From Brevibacterium sp. RIT 803 (GTDB taxonomy: Bacteria > Actinomycetota > Actinomycetes > Actinomycetales > Brevibacteriaceae), in contig NZ_JAFEMW010000005.1 of NCBI RefSeq assembly GCF_016892625.1, positions 248,001-312,000 on the forward strand: a stretch of 64,000 bases of DNA, given 5' to 3'. Below, piece by piece: positions 40,994-49,813 of the stretch; position 1 is the first letter of the stretch, and each line of letters opens with the position of its first letter. The notes beneath the pieces were generated by a model. That model was not told the origin of the DNA and did not search any database. It worked only from the letters and a program-made list of their open reading frames with translations. Made by a program: the position numbers and the translations under genes.

Positions 40994-42447
40994 TACTGTG
41001 ACTCCTCAGTGATGGCATCACTGGGATCGACCGCTTGGGAACTCGGTGGTGACGGTGCGGGATCGCTGGGGCTCGCGGCGTCTTCAGCATTGCCCGAGAC
41101 AGTGCCGGACTTGTCGGCTTCCTGACGCAGGTTCTCGATGATGCGATCGGCCTCGTCGCGGGAGTCAGCCTGGATGGAGCCGCGCAGACGATCCTGCGAA
41201 AAGCTGTTGAGGGTCCCGACCTCGATGTCGGTGGTGTCCTCGAGCTGGCTGAGCTCGATGGGTCCCAAGGTGGTGTCGAGGCCACGGTAGAGGGTGACTT
41301 TCCCGTCGAGATTCGTCAGGTAGTAGTGGTTGTTCATGTAGTTGTAGGCGAAGAATCCGCCTACGGCGATCGCGACGATGACGATGGCCGCGATGATCCA
41401 CCCCAGGTAGGACCGCTTTTCGACCTCGTCGTCGTCAGCGTCGAGGTCATCCTCCTCGGTGGGTTCGTCCCTGTGGGATGTCTCCGTGTCGGTGCGCTGG
41501 GAGGGTGGGACCACCTCGGCGGTGGGCTCCTGCTTATCGGAGTCGGACACCGCCTGCAGGGGAACGGTGTCGGTGGGGATGTCGCCGTTGCCGTAGTGGG
41601 GCTGTGTCTCCGTGGTGGCTTCGTCGACGTCGGGGTTCGTGCCGATCGTGGCGTACTTCGGGTTGAGGTGGACGGAACCGACGGAGCTGCCGTGCACGGT
41701 GTCGACGGTGCCTTCGAGCACGTCGCCGATGACGACGGTGACGTTGTCGGCACCGCCCCCTGCCAGGGCCAGGTCGATGAGCTGACGGCAGCATTCGTCG
41801 GGATCTGAGACCTCGGCGAGGATGCGGGCGATGTCGTCGATGTCCGCGAAGCCGGTCAGTCCATCCGAGCACAGCATCCAGCGGTCGCCGACGTGGGCTT
41901 CGCGCAGGGTGAGGTCGAGATCGGGGGAGGCTCCGACGTCGCCGAGGACCTTCATGACGACCGATCGCTGCGGGTGGGTCTCCGCCTCGTCAGCGGTGAT
42001 GCGTCCTTCGTCGACGAGCATCTGGACGAAGGTGTGGTCGTGGGTGACGGTCTGAAGTTCCCCGTCGCGCAGCACGTAACCGCGGGAGTCGCCGATGTGG
42101 GCGAGTGCGAACCGGTTGCCCGGTGCCCTCAGCAGAGCGGTGACCGTGGTGCCCATGCCTGCGAGCTCGGGCTGCTCGGCGACACCGCGGCAGATGCGGT
42201 CATTGGCCTCGAGGATCGAGGTGCGCAGGATCTCCAGAGCGTCCTCGCCGCTGGGCTCGCGATCGAGGTCGGCGAGGCGGGAGACGGTGATCGCCGAGGC
42301 GACGTCGCCGCCTGCGTGACCGCCCATTCCGTCAGCGATGAGCAAGAAATTCGGACCCGCATAGCCGGAATCCTGGTTGTTCTTACGCACCAGCCCGGTG
42401 TGAGACCGGGCTGCTGAACGGAGGGTGATCGTACCGTCGGTCGTCAC
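40993..42447 (-). CDS. pstP: PP2C-type serine/threonine phosphatase with membrane anchor
   Basis: 484 residues. PP2C domain about 1-240: RKNNQDSGYAG, LLIADGMGGHAGGDVAS (metal-binding Asp39), DRWMLCSDGLTGF and GGADNVTVVIGD. A Thr/Glu-rich cytosolic linker, helix YLGWIIAAIVIVAIAVGGFF (about 350-370), and an extracytoplasmic part of about 110 residues. It removes phosphates placed by PknA and PknB. Overlaps fhaB by 4 bases. Confidence 0.95.
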   Translation of the reverse strand: MTTDGTITLRSAARSHTGLVRKNNQDSGYAGPNFLLIADGMGGHAGGDVASAITVSRLADLDREPSGEDALEILRTSILEANDRICRGVAEQPELAGMGTTVTALLRAPGNRFALAHIGDSRGYVLRDGELQTVTHDHTFVQMLVDEGRITADEAETHPQRSVVMKVLGDVGASPDLDLTLREAHVGDRWMLCSDGLTGFADIDDIARILAEVSDPDECCRQLIDLALAGGGADNVTVVIGDVLEGTVDTVHGSSVGSVHLNPKYATIGTNPDVDEATTETQPHYGNGDIPTDTVPLQAVSDSDKQEPTAEVVPPSQRTDTETSHRDEPTEEDDLDADDDEVEKRSYLGWIIAAIVIVAIAVGGFFAYNYMNNHYYLTNLDGKVTLYRGLDTTLGPIELSQLEDTTDIEVGTLNSFSQDRLRGSIQADSRDEADRIIENLRQEADKSGTVSGNAEDAASPSDPAPSPPSSQAVDPSDAITEESQ

Positions 42448-42962
42448 GATTGGGTCTCCAGCGTCGTATGGCCGATGGTGATCTGGGTGCCGATCCGCAG
42501 ACTGATGGGCGAATGCATGGGCGAGCCGTCGACGATCGTCCCGTTCGTCGAGCCCAGGTCCTCAAGGACCCAGGAGCCGTTGGCGGCCACGATTCGCGCA
42601 TGATGGCTGGAAGCGAAATCGTCATTGATGACGATCGAGTTGTCCGGCGCACGCCCGAAGGTCACCGGCGCCCCGGAGAGCGTGATCAAGGTCCCGGTCA
42701 AGGGCCCACCGGTGACGCGAACGGATCCCGGATGCGCCTGAGACCTCGCGGGGGCAGGCGTCGGCGCGGGGACCGGCGCTGGTCTGCTCGGTGCCGGACT
42801 CGGAGCTGCGTTACGGGAGGCTCTGCCGCCTCGGCGAGACTTCCTGGGGGCCTTTTTGGCACCGAAGATGTCGCGCCTGAGGACACCGGCCACTCCGAGC
42901 ACGAAAAGCCAGAGGATGATGAAGAAGGCGAACCGGAAGACGGTGACGGTGAATTCACTCAC
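42444..42962 (-). CDS. fhaB: FHA-domain membrane protein FhaB (FipA type)
   Basis: 172 residues. N-terminal helix about 8-28, a basic Arg/Ser/Ala/Pro-rich linker, then FHA domain 90-165 with FGRAPDNSIVINDDFASSHH and LEDLGSTNGTIVDG. Binds phosphothreonine and links kinases to division and wall enzymes. ATG overlaps the fhaA stop by 4 bases. Confidence 0.93.
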   Translation of the reverse strand: MSEFTVTVFRFAFFIILWLFVLGVAGVLRRDIFGAKKAPRKSRRGGRASRNAAPSPAPSRPAPVPAPTPAPARSQAHPGSVRVTGGPLTGTLITLSGAPVTFGRAPDNSIVINDDFASSHHARIVAANGSWVLEDLGSTNGTIVDGSPMHSPISLRIGTQITIGHTTLETQS

Positions 42963-43801
42963 TGGGCGTCCTGTTCGATCTCGTGGTAGCGCACCTCTGC
43001 ATCTCCGGCCATGAGGACATCACCGTCGGAGAGGTTCGCCGAGGTGAGCTTGCGGCCGCGCAGAAGTGTTCCGTTGGTCGATCCGAGGTCGTTGGCGACC
43101 GCGTGATCGCGCTCGACGGTGATCTCGAAGTGTCGGCGGGAGACGCCGGGGTCGTCGATGACGTAATCGGAGCTGGATGAGGACCGGCCGAAGACGTTCG
43201 TGCCCTGGTGCAGTGCGTAGTCCTGTCCGTGGATGGTGACGCTCGCATCGATCGTGCGCGACCTGGACGGTGCGGCCTGGCGCACTGGCGCTGGGGTGGG
43301 TTCCGGGGTGCGCCTGGGCGGGACCGGACGGGAACCGGAGTTGGCCTGTCCTTCACCCACGATGTTGTGTGAACGGGACACGGGGTCGTAGCCGCCGCGG
43401 TTGGCCGGTTGGGCTGCGGGCGATCCGTCGGGACGCTGGGTGCTGGAGACGACACGGTACATTCCGGTGTCGAGATCTTCTGCTTCGACGAATTCGACGG
43501 AGACGGGACCGACGAAGCTGTAGGCCTGCTCGACCGCGTGATCACCGATCACCTGTCGCAGGTCCGAGCGGAGTTCGTTCTCGAGGCCCGAGAGCCGGTC
43601 GAAATCTGTGGGTGACAGCTCGATGCTGTAGTGGTTGGCGGTCAGTGTCCGTCCGCGCGAGACGACTGCGGCCTTGTTATCGGCTTCGCGTCGCAGTGAG
43701 CCGGCCAGTTCGACCGGTTCCACCTGTGAGCGGAATGCTTTGGCGAAGGCGCCGTTGACGACATTCTCCAATCCCTTCTCGAAACGATCGAGAATCCCCA
43801 T
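42959..43801 (-). CDS. fhaA: FHA-domain protein FhaA with DUF3662 N-terminus
   Basis: 280 residues, first gene of the operon. MGILDRFEKGLENVVNGAFA is the DUF3662 start (domain to about 120), then a Pro/Arg linker, then FHA about 195-275 with FGRSSSSSDYVIDDPGVSRR and LGSTNGTLLRGR. In mycobacteria FhaA binds phosphorylated MviN (MurJ) to control peptidoglycan precursor export. ATG after GAGGTGCC. The promoter must lie in the 398-base gap upstream. Confidence 0.94.
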   Translation of the reverse strand: MGILDRFEKGLENVVNGAFAKAFRSQVEPVELAGSLRREADNKAAVVSRGRTLTANHYSIELSPTDFDRLSGLENELRSDLRQVIGDHAVEQAYSFVGPVSVEFVEAEDLDTGMYRVVSSTQRPDGSPAAQPANRGGYDPVSRSHNIVGEGQANSGSRPVPPRRTPEPTPAPVRQAAPSRSRTIDASVTIHGQDYALHQGTNVFGRSSSSSDYVIDDPGVSRRHFEITVERDHAVANDLGSTNGTLLRGRKLTSANLSDGDVLMAGDAEVRYHEIEQDAQ

Positions 43802-44199
43802 GGCACCTCCTCATTCAGGTGTCGTGCGCGTGACGAACGTTTCGCCACCAGCCCGGACTATGCGTCCGAGCGAGTCTGTCTAGGTGAGTCCACGCTCGGC
43901 AAAGGACACCGAGATGGAGACACCAACACCCAATCCTAACGCGGTGAAGCTCTCAACTCACGTCACTGGGTATTTCGGGGCCGAGGTCTGCTCGGATTCC
44001 CGGCGGCCGTCCAGCTTAGGGGTTGTCGCTGAGTACTCCTTGAGCCTCTGACGAGCGCCGATGTCATGGGAGATGAGGCGTGCGTCACCTCAGACGCGAG
44101 ATGGACGGGCAGCAAATGTGAACGTCGACACGTTTCGGGCGTTTCGGCTGACCTCGGTTTCACTCTTCGGGTCCGCGATGCTAGAGTTTTCTCTTGTTC
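43802..44199. other. Gene-free spacer between fhaA and tRNA-Leu
   Basis: No convincing gene on either strand. TAGAGT at 44182-44187 is placed as a -10 box for the tRNA (12 bases before its 5' end). On the minus strand TAGGAT at 43933-43938 could be a -10 box for the fhaA operon. Nothing else is seen. Confidence 0.5.
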
Positions 44200-44283
<84 letters not shown>

Positions 44284-44292
44284 CAGTGAACA

Positions 44293-44338
44293 ACAGCCCT
44301 TCACCGGGACCCTTCGGGGCCGAGGTGGAGGGCTGTTT
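44293..44338. terminator. Terminator after tRNA-Leu
   Basis: ACAGCCCT (44293-44300) pairs with AGGGCTGT (44329-44336), with an inner hairpin around TTCG; TT follows. It probably also serves the convergent idi2 gene. Confidence 0.7.
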
Positions 44339-44372
44339 CGTGTGTGGGAGCGTTCGGAGGCGTGGACCTGGG

Positions 44373-45458
44373 TCAGCTTCCCGAGCGTCGGGACAGCTCC
44401 TCGACATTGATTCCGCGCAGACGGCAGAATTCGCCGAGGCGGCCCCGCGTGAGCAGGTCTGTGCGGGTGAGGTCTTCTGCCGTCTCGGCTCCGAGCAGGG
44501 CGAAGAGGGCCCTGGTCTGTGACTGCCACGTGTTCACCACGTCAATGAGACGGTCCGCGCCTCCATCGAGCACGGCCTGCAGGAACGTGCCGGCAACCCC
44601 GACGGCCCGCGCACCGCAGGCAAGGGCCTTGACGACGTCATAGGGGTTGCGCACCCCGCCGGACGCGAGGAGCACGGGCCCCTGGGTGGGGGAATCGAGC
44701 AGGCAGGCCAGGGCGGATTGGCCGAATCCGGTGAGCATGGAGAAGTCCTCGGCGCCGGCGCGGTCGTTCTCGATACGGAGGAAGTCCGTGCCGCCGGCGC
44801 CGCTGACATCGGCGAATCGGACGTCGATCGAGGCCAGCAATTCCAGCGTGCGACGGCTGAGGCCGAAACCGACCTCCTTGACGATGACCGGAACGGGGCA
44901 GGATGCGACAATCTGTTCGAGCCCGTGTGCCCATTCGGAGAAGTCGCGGGTGCCCTCGGACATTGCTGTCTCCTGCACCGGGTTGATGTGGATCTGAAGG
45001 GCGTCGGCGTGCAGCAGGTCGACGGCGCGGCGGGAGTCCTCCGCGCTGCGACCGGCACCGAGGTTGGCCATGACGAAGCCGTGCGGGTTCTCCTCACGGA
45101 TGATCGTGAAGCCCTTCACCGTGTCTGAATCGTCGAGTGCCACGCTCATCGAACCGCAGGCCATCGGCAGCCCGGTCTCGGCGGCCGCGATCGCAAGGTC
45201 GCGGTTGATCGCCGCCGTCGTGTCGGTGCCTCCGGTCATGCCATTGACATAGAAGGGCGTCGGCCAGGTCCACTCGCCGAGGCGGACGCTGAGGTCGACC
45301 CGTTCCGGGTTCGTGCCGCCGAGGGCATGATGGACGAACTCGAGATCGTCGAAATCAGTGCGCCGCGGCGCTTCGGCCTGCTGCTGGGAGGCCAGCTGGA
45401 CATGGTCGTCCTTGCGTGTCGCGCGGGCGGAACGGGCCTCGGGGCTCTCAGAAGTCAT
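44373..45458 (-). CDS. fni: Type 2 isopentenyl-diphosphate isomerase
   Basis: 361 residues, FMN- and NADPH-dependent enzyme turning IPP into DMAPP. ATRKDDHVQLA holds the KDDH start motif, NGMTGGTDTTAAINRDLA the glycine-rich site, NPVQE with the catalytic Gln and metal Glu, VIVKEVGFGLS, and SGAGGTDFLRIE and ASGGVRNPYD the flavin phosphate sites. ATG overlaps the upstream kinase stop by 11 bases. Last gene of the mevalonate operon. Confidence 0.93.
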   Translation of the reverse strand: MTSESPEARSARATRKDDHVQLASQQQAEAPRRTDFDDLEFVHHALGGTNPERVDLSVRLGEWTWPTPFYVNGMTGGTDTTAAINRDLAIAAAETGLPMACGSMSVALDDSDTVKGFTIIREENPHGFVMANLGAGRSAEDSRRAVDLLHADALQIHINPVQETAMSEGTRDFSEWAHGLEQIVASCPVPVIVKEVGFGLSRRTLELLASIDVRFADVSGAGGTDFLRIENDRAGAEDFSMLTGFGQSALACLLDSPTQGPVLLASGGVRNPYDVVKALACGARAVGVAGTFLQAVLDGGADRLIDVVNTWQSQTRALFALLGAETAEDLTRTDLLTRGRLGEFCRLRGINVEELSRRSGS

Positions 45459-46539
45459 CAATGCTGCCTTCGGGTCGGTGCGGGGTCAGGCTGAGTCGGC
45501 GGATGCCGTGGCGCTCCCACTCGCGGAGGATGTCGATCGTGGGCAGTTCGGCGTCGGAGAGGGCGATGCCGCAGTCTCCTCCGCCGGCGCCCGAGGGTTT
45601 GGCCGCGGCACCGTAGGTTTCGGCGATATCGCACAGTGCGGCCAGCTGTTCGGTCTCGATCTGGCTGCCGGAGGACTCGCCGAGTCGCTGCAGCAGTCGC
45701 CGTGCCTGCCGGATGCGGTCGAGGGCGCCGATCGCATCATCCTCGTCGAAGGCGGCGACGAGTGCGTTGACCCCGAGCCGGCTCTCGTCAGTGAACGACT
45801 CGAAGGGGCGGGCCTTCCCCCTGCCCGGCGTGTGCACGCGTTTGACGAGATGGTCCGTCGAGGCCGGGGAACCGGTCCAGCCGACGAGCAGGTGCAGGGA
45901 GTCAGGTGGGCTGATGCGGGTGACCCCTGCCCCGACCCATTCGCTGCAGTGCAGGGCCGAGGCGACTCCGTGGACTTCGCGATGGAGCTTCAGGGCCGCG
46001 CGGTCGGGTGAGGAGTAGCGGATCCACCCTCCGAAGGCGCTCGCTGCGAGATCCCCGCCCGAGGCGTTGGGAGAGATGGCGATCGTGGCCAGAAGGGCGA
46101 GCTTATAGCGTTCGGTCCGAGTCAAGCCCAATGTGTAGAAATCGTCGAGGGCGGCGATCGCGGCAGTCGTGACCGCGGCCGAAGAGCCGAGACCGAATTT
46201 CCGTCCGCTGGCATCGTCGAGCTCGCTGGAGATGTCGAGGTCGAAGTACCGTGGCGGTGTCCCCATCTCTGCCCGCAGCTCTTCGACGACCGAGATCGCG
46301 GCGAGCACATAGTCTGCGGGCCGGTGGTCGAGCACGATGCTCTGACTGTCTGCCTCGCGGAACCAGACCAGCGGGGTCTGACCGTATTCGCTGGAGTGGA
46401 TGCGGCCGGCATCTCGGCTTTCGGTGAGCCGGACGGTGATATACCGGTCCACGGCGACGAGCACGGCGGGTTGGCCGGGTTCGACGACGGCATATTCGCC
46501 GGCGACGAAGAGCTTGCCCGGTGCACGCGTCTCGATCAT
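45448..46539 (-). CDS. mvaK2: Phosphomevalonate kinase
   Basis: 363 residues, GHMP kinase. APGKLFVAGEYAVVEPGQPA is the first motif, KFGLGSSAAVTTAAIAAL the ATP-binding loop and AKPSGAGGGDCGIAL the third motif. It converts mevalonate 5-phosphate to the diphosphate. Overlaps the mvaD stop region by 4 bases. In bacteria of this kind the same order (mevalonate kinase, decarboxylase, phosphomevalonate kinase, idi2) is known from Streptomyces sp. CL190. Confidence 0.92.
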   Translation of the reverse strand: MIETRAPGKLFVAGEYAVVEPGQPAVLVAVDRYITVRLTESRDAGRIHSSEYGQTPLVWFREADSQSIVLDHRPADYVLAAISVVEELRAEMGTPPRYFDLDISSELDDASGRKFGLGSSAAVTTAAIAALDDFYTLGLTRTERYKLALLATIAISPNASGGDLAASAFGGWIRYSSPDRAALKLHREVHGVASALHCSEWVGAGVTRISPPDSLHLLVGWTGSPASTDHLVKRVHTPGRGKARPFESFTDESRLGVNALVAAFDEDDAIGALDRIRQARRLLQRLGESSGSQIETEQLAALCDIAETYGAAAKPSGAGGGDCGIALSDAELPTIDILREWERHGIRRLSLTPHRPEGSIDDF

Positions 46540-47528
46540 GAGATCCCCTCTGTCGCTGCGGGCACCTCGGAACCCTCGGGCAGCAGGTGGGCTCCCGGTC
46601 CGGGGCCGACGATTCGGAGATCACCGAGTCCCTCGAGGGCCCCTGCCACGGCCTCGGCGTCTTCTGGTCGGACGAGGACGACGACATTGGGCCCTGCATC
46701 TGCTGTGGAGTAGGCCTCCAGTCCGTTCTCGCGTAACTTCTCGACCGCGTCGAAGATGGCCACGCTCTGAGGTCGGAGGAACCGGATGGGCGGTGTCGTC
46801 GACTGAATGAGAGCATGCATTCTCAGCGCATGCGACTCCGTGAGCTCACCGATTCTCGTGAAATCGCCTTCTCGACAGGCGTCGATCATTGCCGCCAGGC
46901 TGTCCTCGGTCGAACTCACCCAGGCATCGTAGAAGGGAGAGGTAGCGGCGGTCAGTCTCATGGCTGCGCGACTCGACACCGGTTTTCGACCCCGGTCAAC
47001 GGTGACGACCACCATCCGCATATCCGGTGCGTCGACGGGCTCGGCGCACGAATCCTGATCATCACCCGCGTGCCACACGGCCACCCCGGGCACGACGGAG
47101 CGGCAGGCCGAGCCCGAGCCGAGCCGGGCGAGCCTACTGAGAGCGCGAGTGTCGAGGTCGAGCTCGAAGGCAGCGGCGGCCGCAGTCGCAAGGGCGGCGA
47201 ACCCGGATGCAGATGAAGCCAGGCCAGCTCCCGTGGGCACGGAATTGCGCGAACGAACGATCACCGGCTTCTCAGAGCCGGCGAGGGAACGGACGTGGTC
47301 GAGGAACGCGGTAGTGCGTCGTGTCTGCTCCTCGTCGGCGGGTTGACCGTCGAGTTCCAAGCAGTCGGCATCACCGTCAGGATTCGGCACGACCGTGGTC
47401 GTCGTTTCGAACGCGTCGAGTGTCATCGACAGGCTGCCCGCCGCCGGGAGGATGCGGGACTCGTCGCGCTTGCCCCAATATTTGATGAGGGCGATGTTCG
47501 GGTAGGCGCGAGCGGTTGTGGTTCTCAT
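46536..47528 (-). CDS. mvaD: Diphosphomevalonate decarboxylase
   Basis: 330 residues, GHMP superfamily. PNIALIKYWGKRDE is the hallmark start, SVPTGAGLASSASGFAAL the phosphate loop, and STADAGPNVVVLV the C-terminal motif with the catalytic Asp region. It uses ATP to convert mevalonate diphosphate to IPP, CO2 and phosphate. Overlaps mvaK1 by 4 bases. Confidence 0.94.
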   Translation of the reverse strand: MRTTTARAYPNIALIKYWGKRDESRILPAAGSLSMTLDAFETTTTVVPNPDGDADCLELDGQPADEEQTRRTTAFLDHVRSLAGSEKPVIVRSRNSVPTGAGLASSASGFAALATAAAAAFELDLDTRALSRLARLGSGSACRSVVPGVAVWHAGDDQDSCAEPVDAPDMRMVVVTVDRGRKPVSSRAAMRLTAATSPFYDAWVSSTEDSLAAMIDACREGDFTRIGELTESHALRMHALIQSTTPPIRFLRPQSVAIFDAVEKLRENGLEAYSTADAGPNVVVLVRPEDAEAVAGALEGLGDLRIVGPGPGAHLLPEGSEVPAATEGIS

Positions 47529-48517
47529 GTCGTGGATACCTCCGTTGTCCAGGTGCGCGGTGCGCCGGCGGCGCGAAGTGCGAGCGCCAAGTGTTCGGCC
47601 TGTTCGTCCGAGTCGGCGAGAGCGAGGACGCAGCCCCCGAGGCCGCCTCCGGTGAGTTTGGCGCCGCGAGCTCCGGCTCCAAGGGCTGCCTCGACGAGCG
47701 CATCGAGGGCTAGGCTGCTGACTCCGATGCTCGTCAGCAGTTTGTGTGCATCGAGCATTCGCGACCCGAGCGTGGCGAGGTCGCCGGACCGAACGTCATC
47801 GACCGCGTCCTCCGTGAGTTCCGCGAGGCGGGAGATCGCGGCCTCGACGTTCTTCGGCTGTGCGGCGCGCAGTTGGCGAACACCGGCGACCGCCTCGGCG
47901 GTGGAGCCTTGCTGACCGGAGTCTGCGACCACGAAGATCAGTCGCCTGCCGACGTCGATCGCTGTGGCCCGACCGTTGTGGAACCTGATGGGGACCTCAG
48001 TTGCGACGGCCCATGCGTCGATTCCGCTGGGGCGACCGTGCGCAACAGATTCCGCCTGCGCCACGACTGCGTGGAGAGCGTCACGGTCGAGGACCTTCCC
48101 GCGGAGATCAGCCACTGCCCGTGCGATCGCGGTGGCGACTGCGGCGCTCGATCCGAGGCCGCGACTGTGGGGAATCGCACTGCGAATGCCGACCTGGACC
48201 TCGGCGTTCTCATCACCTGTGGCGGCGAAGGCCGCGCGCAGTCCGGCGACCACGGGCCCCATCTGCTGTGGTGCCGCCTGGGCGGTGCCGGAGAACAGTT
48301 GGCTGTCGATGCGCGTCTCCCGCCCTGGGGTGAGGCGGATGTCTGCCTGTGCCCCGAGTCCGTGAAGAGGGACGGCGAGTGCAGGGGCTCCGTAGACCAC
48401 GGCGTGTTCGCCGAAGAGTATCGCCTTTGCGTGGGCGTGGCCCTGTGCGGGATGTCTGGACCCAGCGCCTCGCGTATTGGAGGTGGCGCGCGGGTCGGTT
48501 GGAGAGGACTTGTGCAT
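47525..48517 (-). CDS. mvaK1: Mevalonate kinase
   Basis: 330 residues from MHKSSPTDPR; this ATG lacks a clear ribosome site and follows a short open frame by 11 bases, so translation may depend on it. GHAHAKAILFGEHAVVYGAP is motif 1, PHSRGLGSSAAVATAIARA the ATP loop, and GAKLTGGGLGGCVLAL motif 3. Phosphorylates mevalonate at O5. First enzyme gene of the operon. HMG-CoA synthase and reductase genes are not in the window. Confidence 0.92.
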   Translation of the reverse strand: MHKSSPTDPRATSNTRGAGSRHPAQGHAHAKAILFGEHAVVYGAPALAVPLHGLGAQADIRLTPGRETRIDSQLFSGTAQAAPQQMGPVVAGLRAAFAATGDENAEVQVGIRSAIPHSRGLGSSAAVATAIARAVADLRGKVLDRDALHAVVAQAESVAHGRPSGIDAWAVATEVPIRFHNGRATAIDVGRRLIFVVADSGQQGSTAEAVAGVRQLRAAQPKNVEAAISRLAELTEDAVDDVRSGDLATLGSRMLDAHKLLTSIGVSSLALDALVEAALGAGARGAKLTGGGLGGCVLALADSDEQAEHLALALRAAGAPRTWTTEVSTT

Positions 48518-48528
48518 GCGGCGCGAAG

Positions 48529-48603
48529 TCAGTGGGCGTCGTCGCGGACGAGGTTGATCACTGACAGCCTCATGCAAGGGACGTGGTTCTGTGTTTCGGT
48601 CAT
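48529..48603 (-). CDS. Possible leader peptide upstream of mevalonate kinase
   Basis: 24 codons beginning MTETQNHVPC and ending NLVRDDAH, with stop 11 bases before the mvaK1 ATG. GGAACC precedes the ATG, and TAGGAT (complement of 48613-48618) is a possible -10 box 9 bases before it. mvaK1 lacks its own good ribosome site, so reinitiation after this frame is possible. It may be a regulatory leader or chance; the length is short and I recognise no family. Confidence 0.4.
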   Translation of the reverse strand: MTETQNHVPCMRLSVINLVRDDAH

Positions 48604-48677
48604 GGTGGTTCCATCCTATGCCGTACTCCGATTCCGCTGTCGGGCGGAGGGCTCGGAGACGAAACAGTCTGCCGAGG

Positions 48678-49367
48678 TCAATCCTGACAGCGATCGCCAG
48701 TACAGCCATCGGCCTCGTGCTCGCCGCTGAGCACAGACACTGGTGCCGCACAGCAGGCATCTCCGCGCCACGCCTCGATGCCCTCTCTGATGGCGAAGAC
48801 GGCGATCACGAGAGCGGCGAGGGAGTCCGCCCATGCCCACCCGAGGATGCTGTTGAGCAGCAATCCTGCGAGCAGAGCGGCAGAGAGATACGTGCAGAGC
48901 AGGGTCTGTTTGGAATCTGCGATCGCCGAGGCGGACCCGAGTTCGCGACCCGTGCGGCGTTCGAACCAGCTGAGGAACGGCATGACGAGAAGGCTCAGGG
49001 CGGCGATGACGATGCCGACGGTGGAATGCTCTGGATCACGCCAACCGGTCAGGGAGGCGATCGCATCGACGCTGACGTAGATTGCCAGGGCGAAGAAGGA
49101 CACCGCGATCACGCGCAGGGCCGTCTTCTCCCTCCGCTCGGGGTCGGGCGCTGCGAATTGCCATGCCACGGCTGCCGCAGAGAGGACTTCGACGATCGAG
49201 TCGAGCCCGAATCCGATGAGAGCCGCCGAGGAGGCTGCCCCACCTGCGATGAGAGCCACAACGGCCTCGATGACGTTCCACGTGATGGTAATGGCCACGA
49301 CGATCCTGATGCGTCGACGCAGAACCCGTCGGCGCGGTTGAGCTGTGGGAACAGCCGTGCTGCTCAC
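48678..49367 (-). CDS. Cation diffusion facilitator-type metal transporter
   Basis: 229 residues, five to six helices with no large C-terminal domain, so shorter than most CDF proteins. IGFGLDSIVEVLSAAAVAWQ gives the first metal-site helix and ILGWAWADSLAALVIAVFAI the HxxxD-like second one (here W-A-D). The C-terminus has DACCAAP, GEHEADGC and GDRC, a Cys-rich tail that may bind metal. It overlaps the CmtR-like gene by 4 bases, so it is its likely target. It would export Zn, Cd or similar ions. Confidence 0.84.
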   Translation of the reverse strand: MSSTAVPTAQPRRRVLRRRIRIVVAITITWNVIEAVVALIAGGAASSAALIGFGLDSIVEVLSAAAVAWQFAAPDPERREKTALRVIAVSFFALAIYVSVDAIASLTGWRDPEHSTVGIVIAALSLLVMPFLSWFERRTGRELGSASAIADSKQTLLCTYLSAALLAGLLLNSILGWAWADSLAALVIAVFAIREGIEAWRGDACCAAPVSVLSGEHEADGCTGDRCQD

Positions 49368-49747
49368 GCCGTGGCCCTCCTGTCACGATCGTCGGCAGGT
49401 TCGCGATCGCAGCACCCGGGCATGGTGCAGGAGGGGTTGAGGCAGGGGGCGCTCTCGTCGACTGCGAGAGTGACGTCGAGCAGACTGTTGAGGGCCGAAC
49501 TGATGTGGGGATCCGCGATCTTGTATCTGGTCTGTCGCCCCTGCGCCTCGGCCACAACTATTGCGCATCCGCGCAGACAGGCGAGATGATTTGAGACGTT
49601 CGTCCTGGTCAGATCCAGATCGCGAGCGAGCTGCGCAGGATATCCGGGAGTGTCCAACAGTGAGAGCAGGATTCGCGAGCGGGTTGAATCGGCCATGGCT
49701 CGACCCAGACGATTCATCACGTCGACGCGAGAAGAAATGGTCAGCAT
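49364..49747 (-). CDS. ArsR-family metal sensor, CmtR-like
   Basis: 127 residues. RLGRAMADSTRSRILLSLLD, QLARDLDLTRTNVSNHLACL (recognition helix) and GCAIVVAEAQGRQTRYKIAD follow the mycobacterial CmtR pattern. Cys in HLACLRGC and the later PCLNPSC tail match the CmtR Cd/Pb ligands (Cys57, Cys61, Cys102 in Mycobacterium). Extra Cys in SCTMPGCC. The ATG lies inside a perfect palindrome and lacks a ribosome site, so autorepression and leaderless translation are likely. Next gene is the CDF transporter. Confidence 0.86.
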   Translation of the reverse strand: MLTISSRVDVMNRLGRAMADSTRSRILLSLLDTPGYPAQLARDLDLTRTNVSNHLACLRGCAIVVAEAQGRQTRYKIADPHISSALNSLLDVTLAVDESAPCLNPSCTMPGCCDREPADDRDRRATA

Positions 49748-49758
49748 ATGCTGACCAT
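49737..49758. promoter_or_regulatory. Perfect 22-bp palindrome over the start codon of the CmtR-like gene
   Basis: ATGGTCAGCAT followed directly by its reverse complement ATGCTGACCAT. The start codon lies at 49745-49747, within it. A further half site CTGACC is at 49769-49774. It is a probable operator for the ArsR-type repressor. Confidence 0.7.
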
Positions 49759-49813
49759 ACAGTAATCGCTGACCTATATCGATAGGGCTGAACGTCTGTG
49801 TCGGCCTCTCGGA

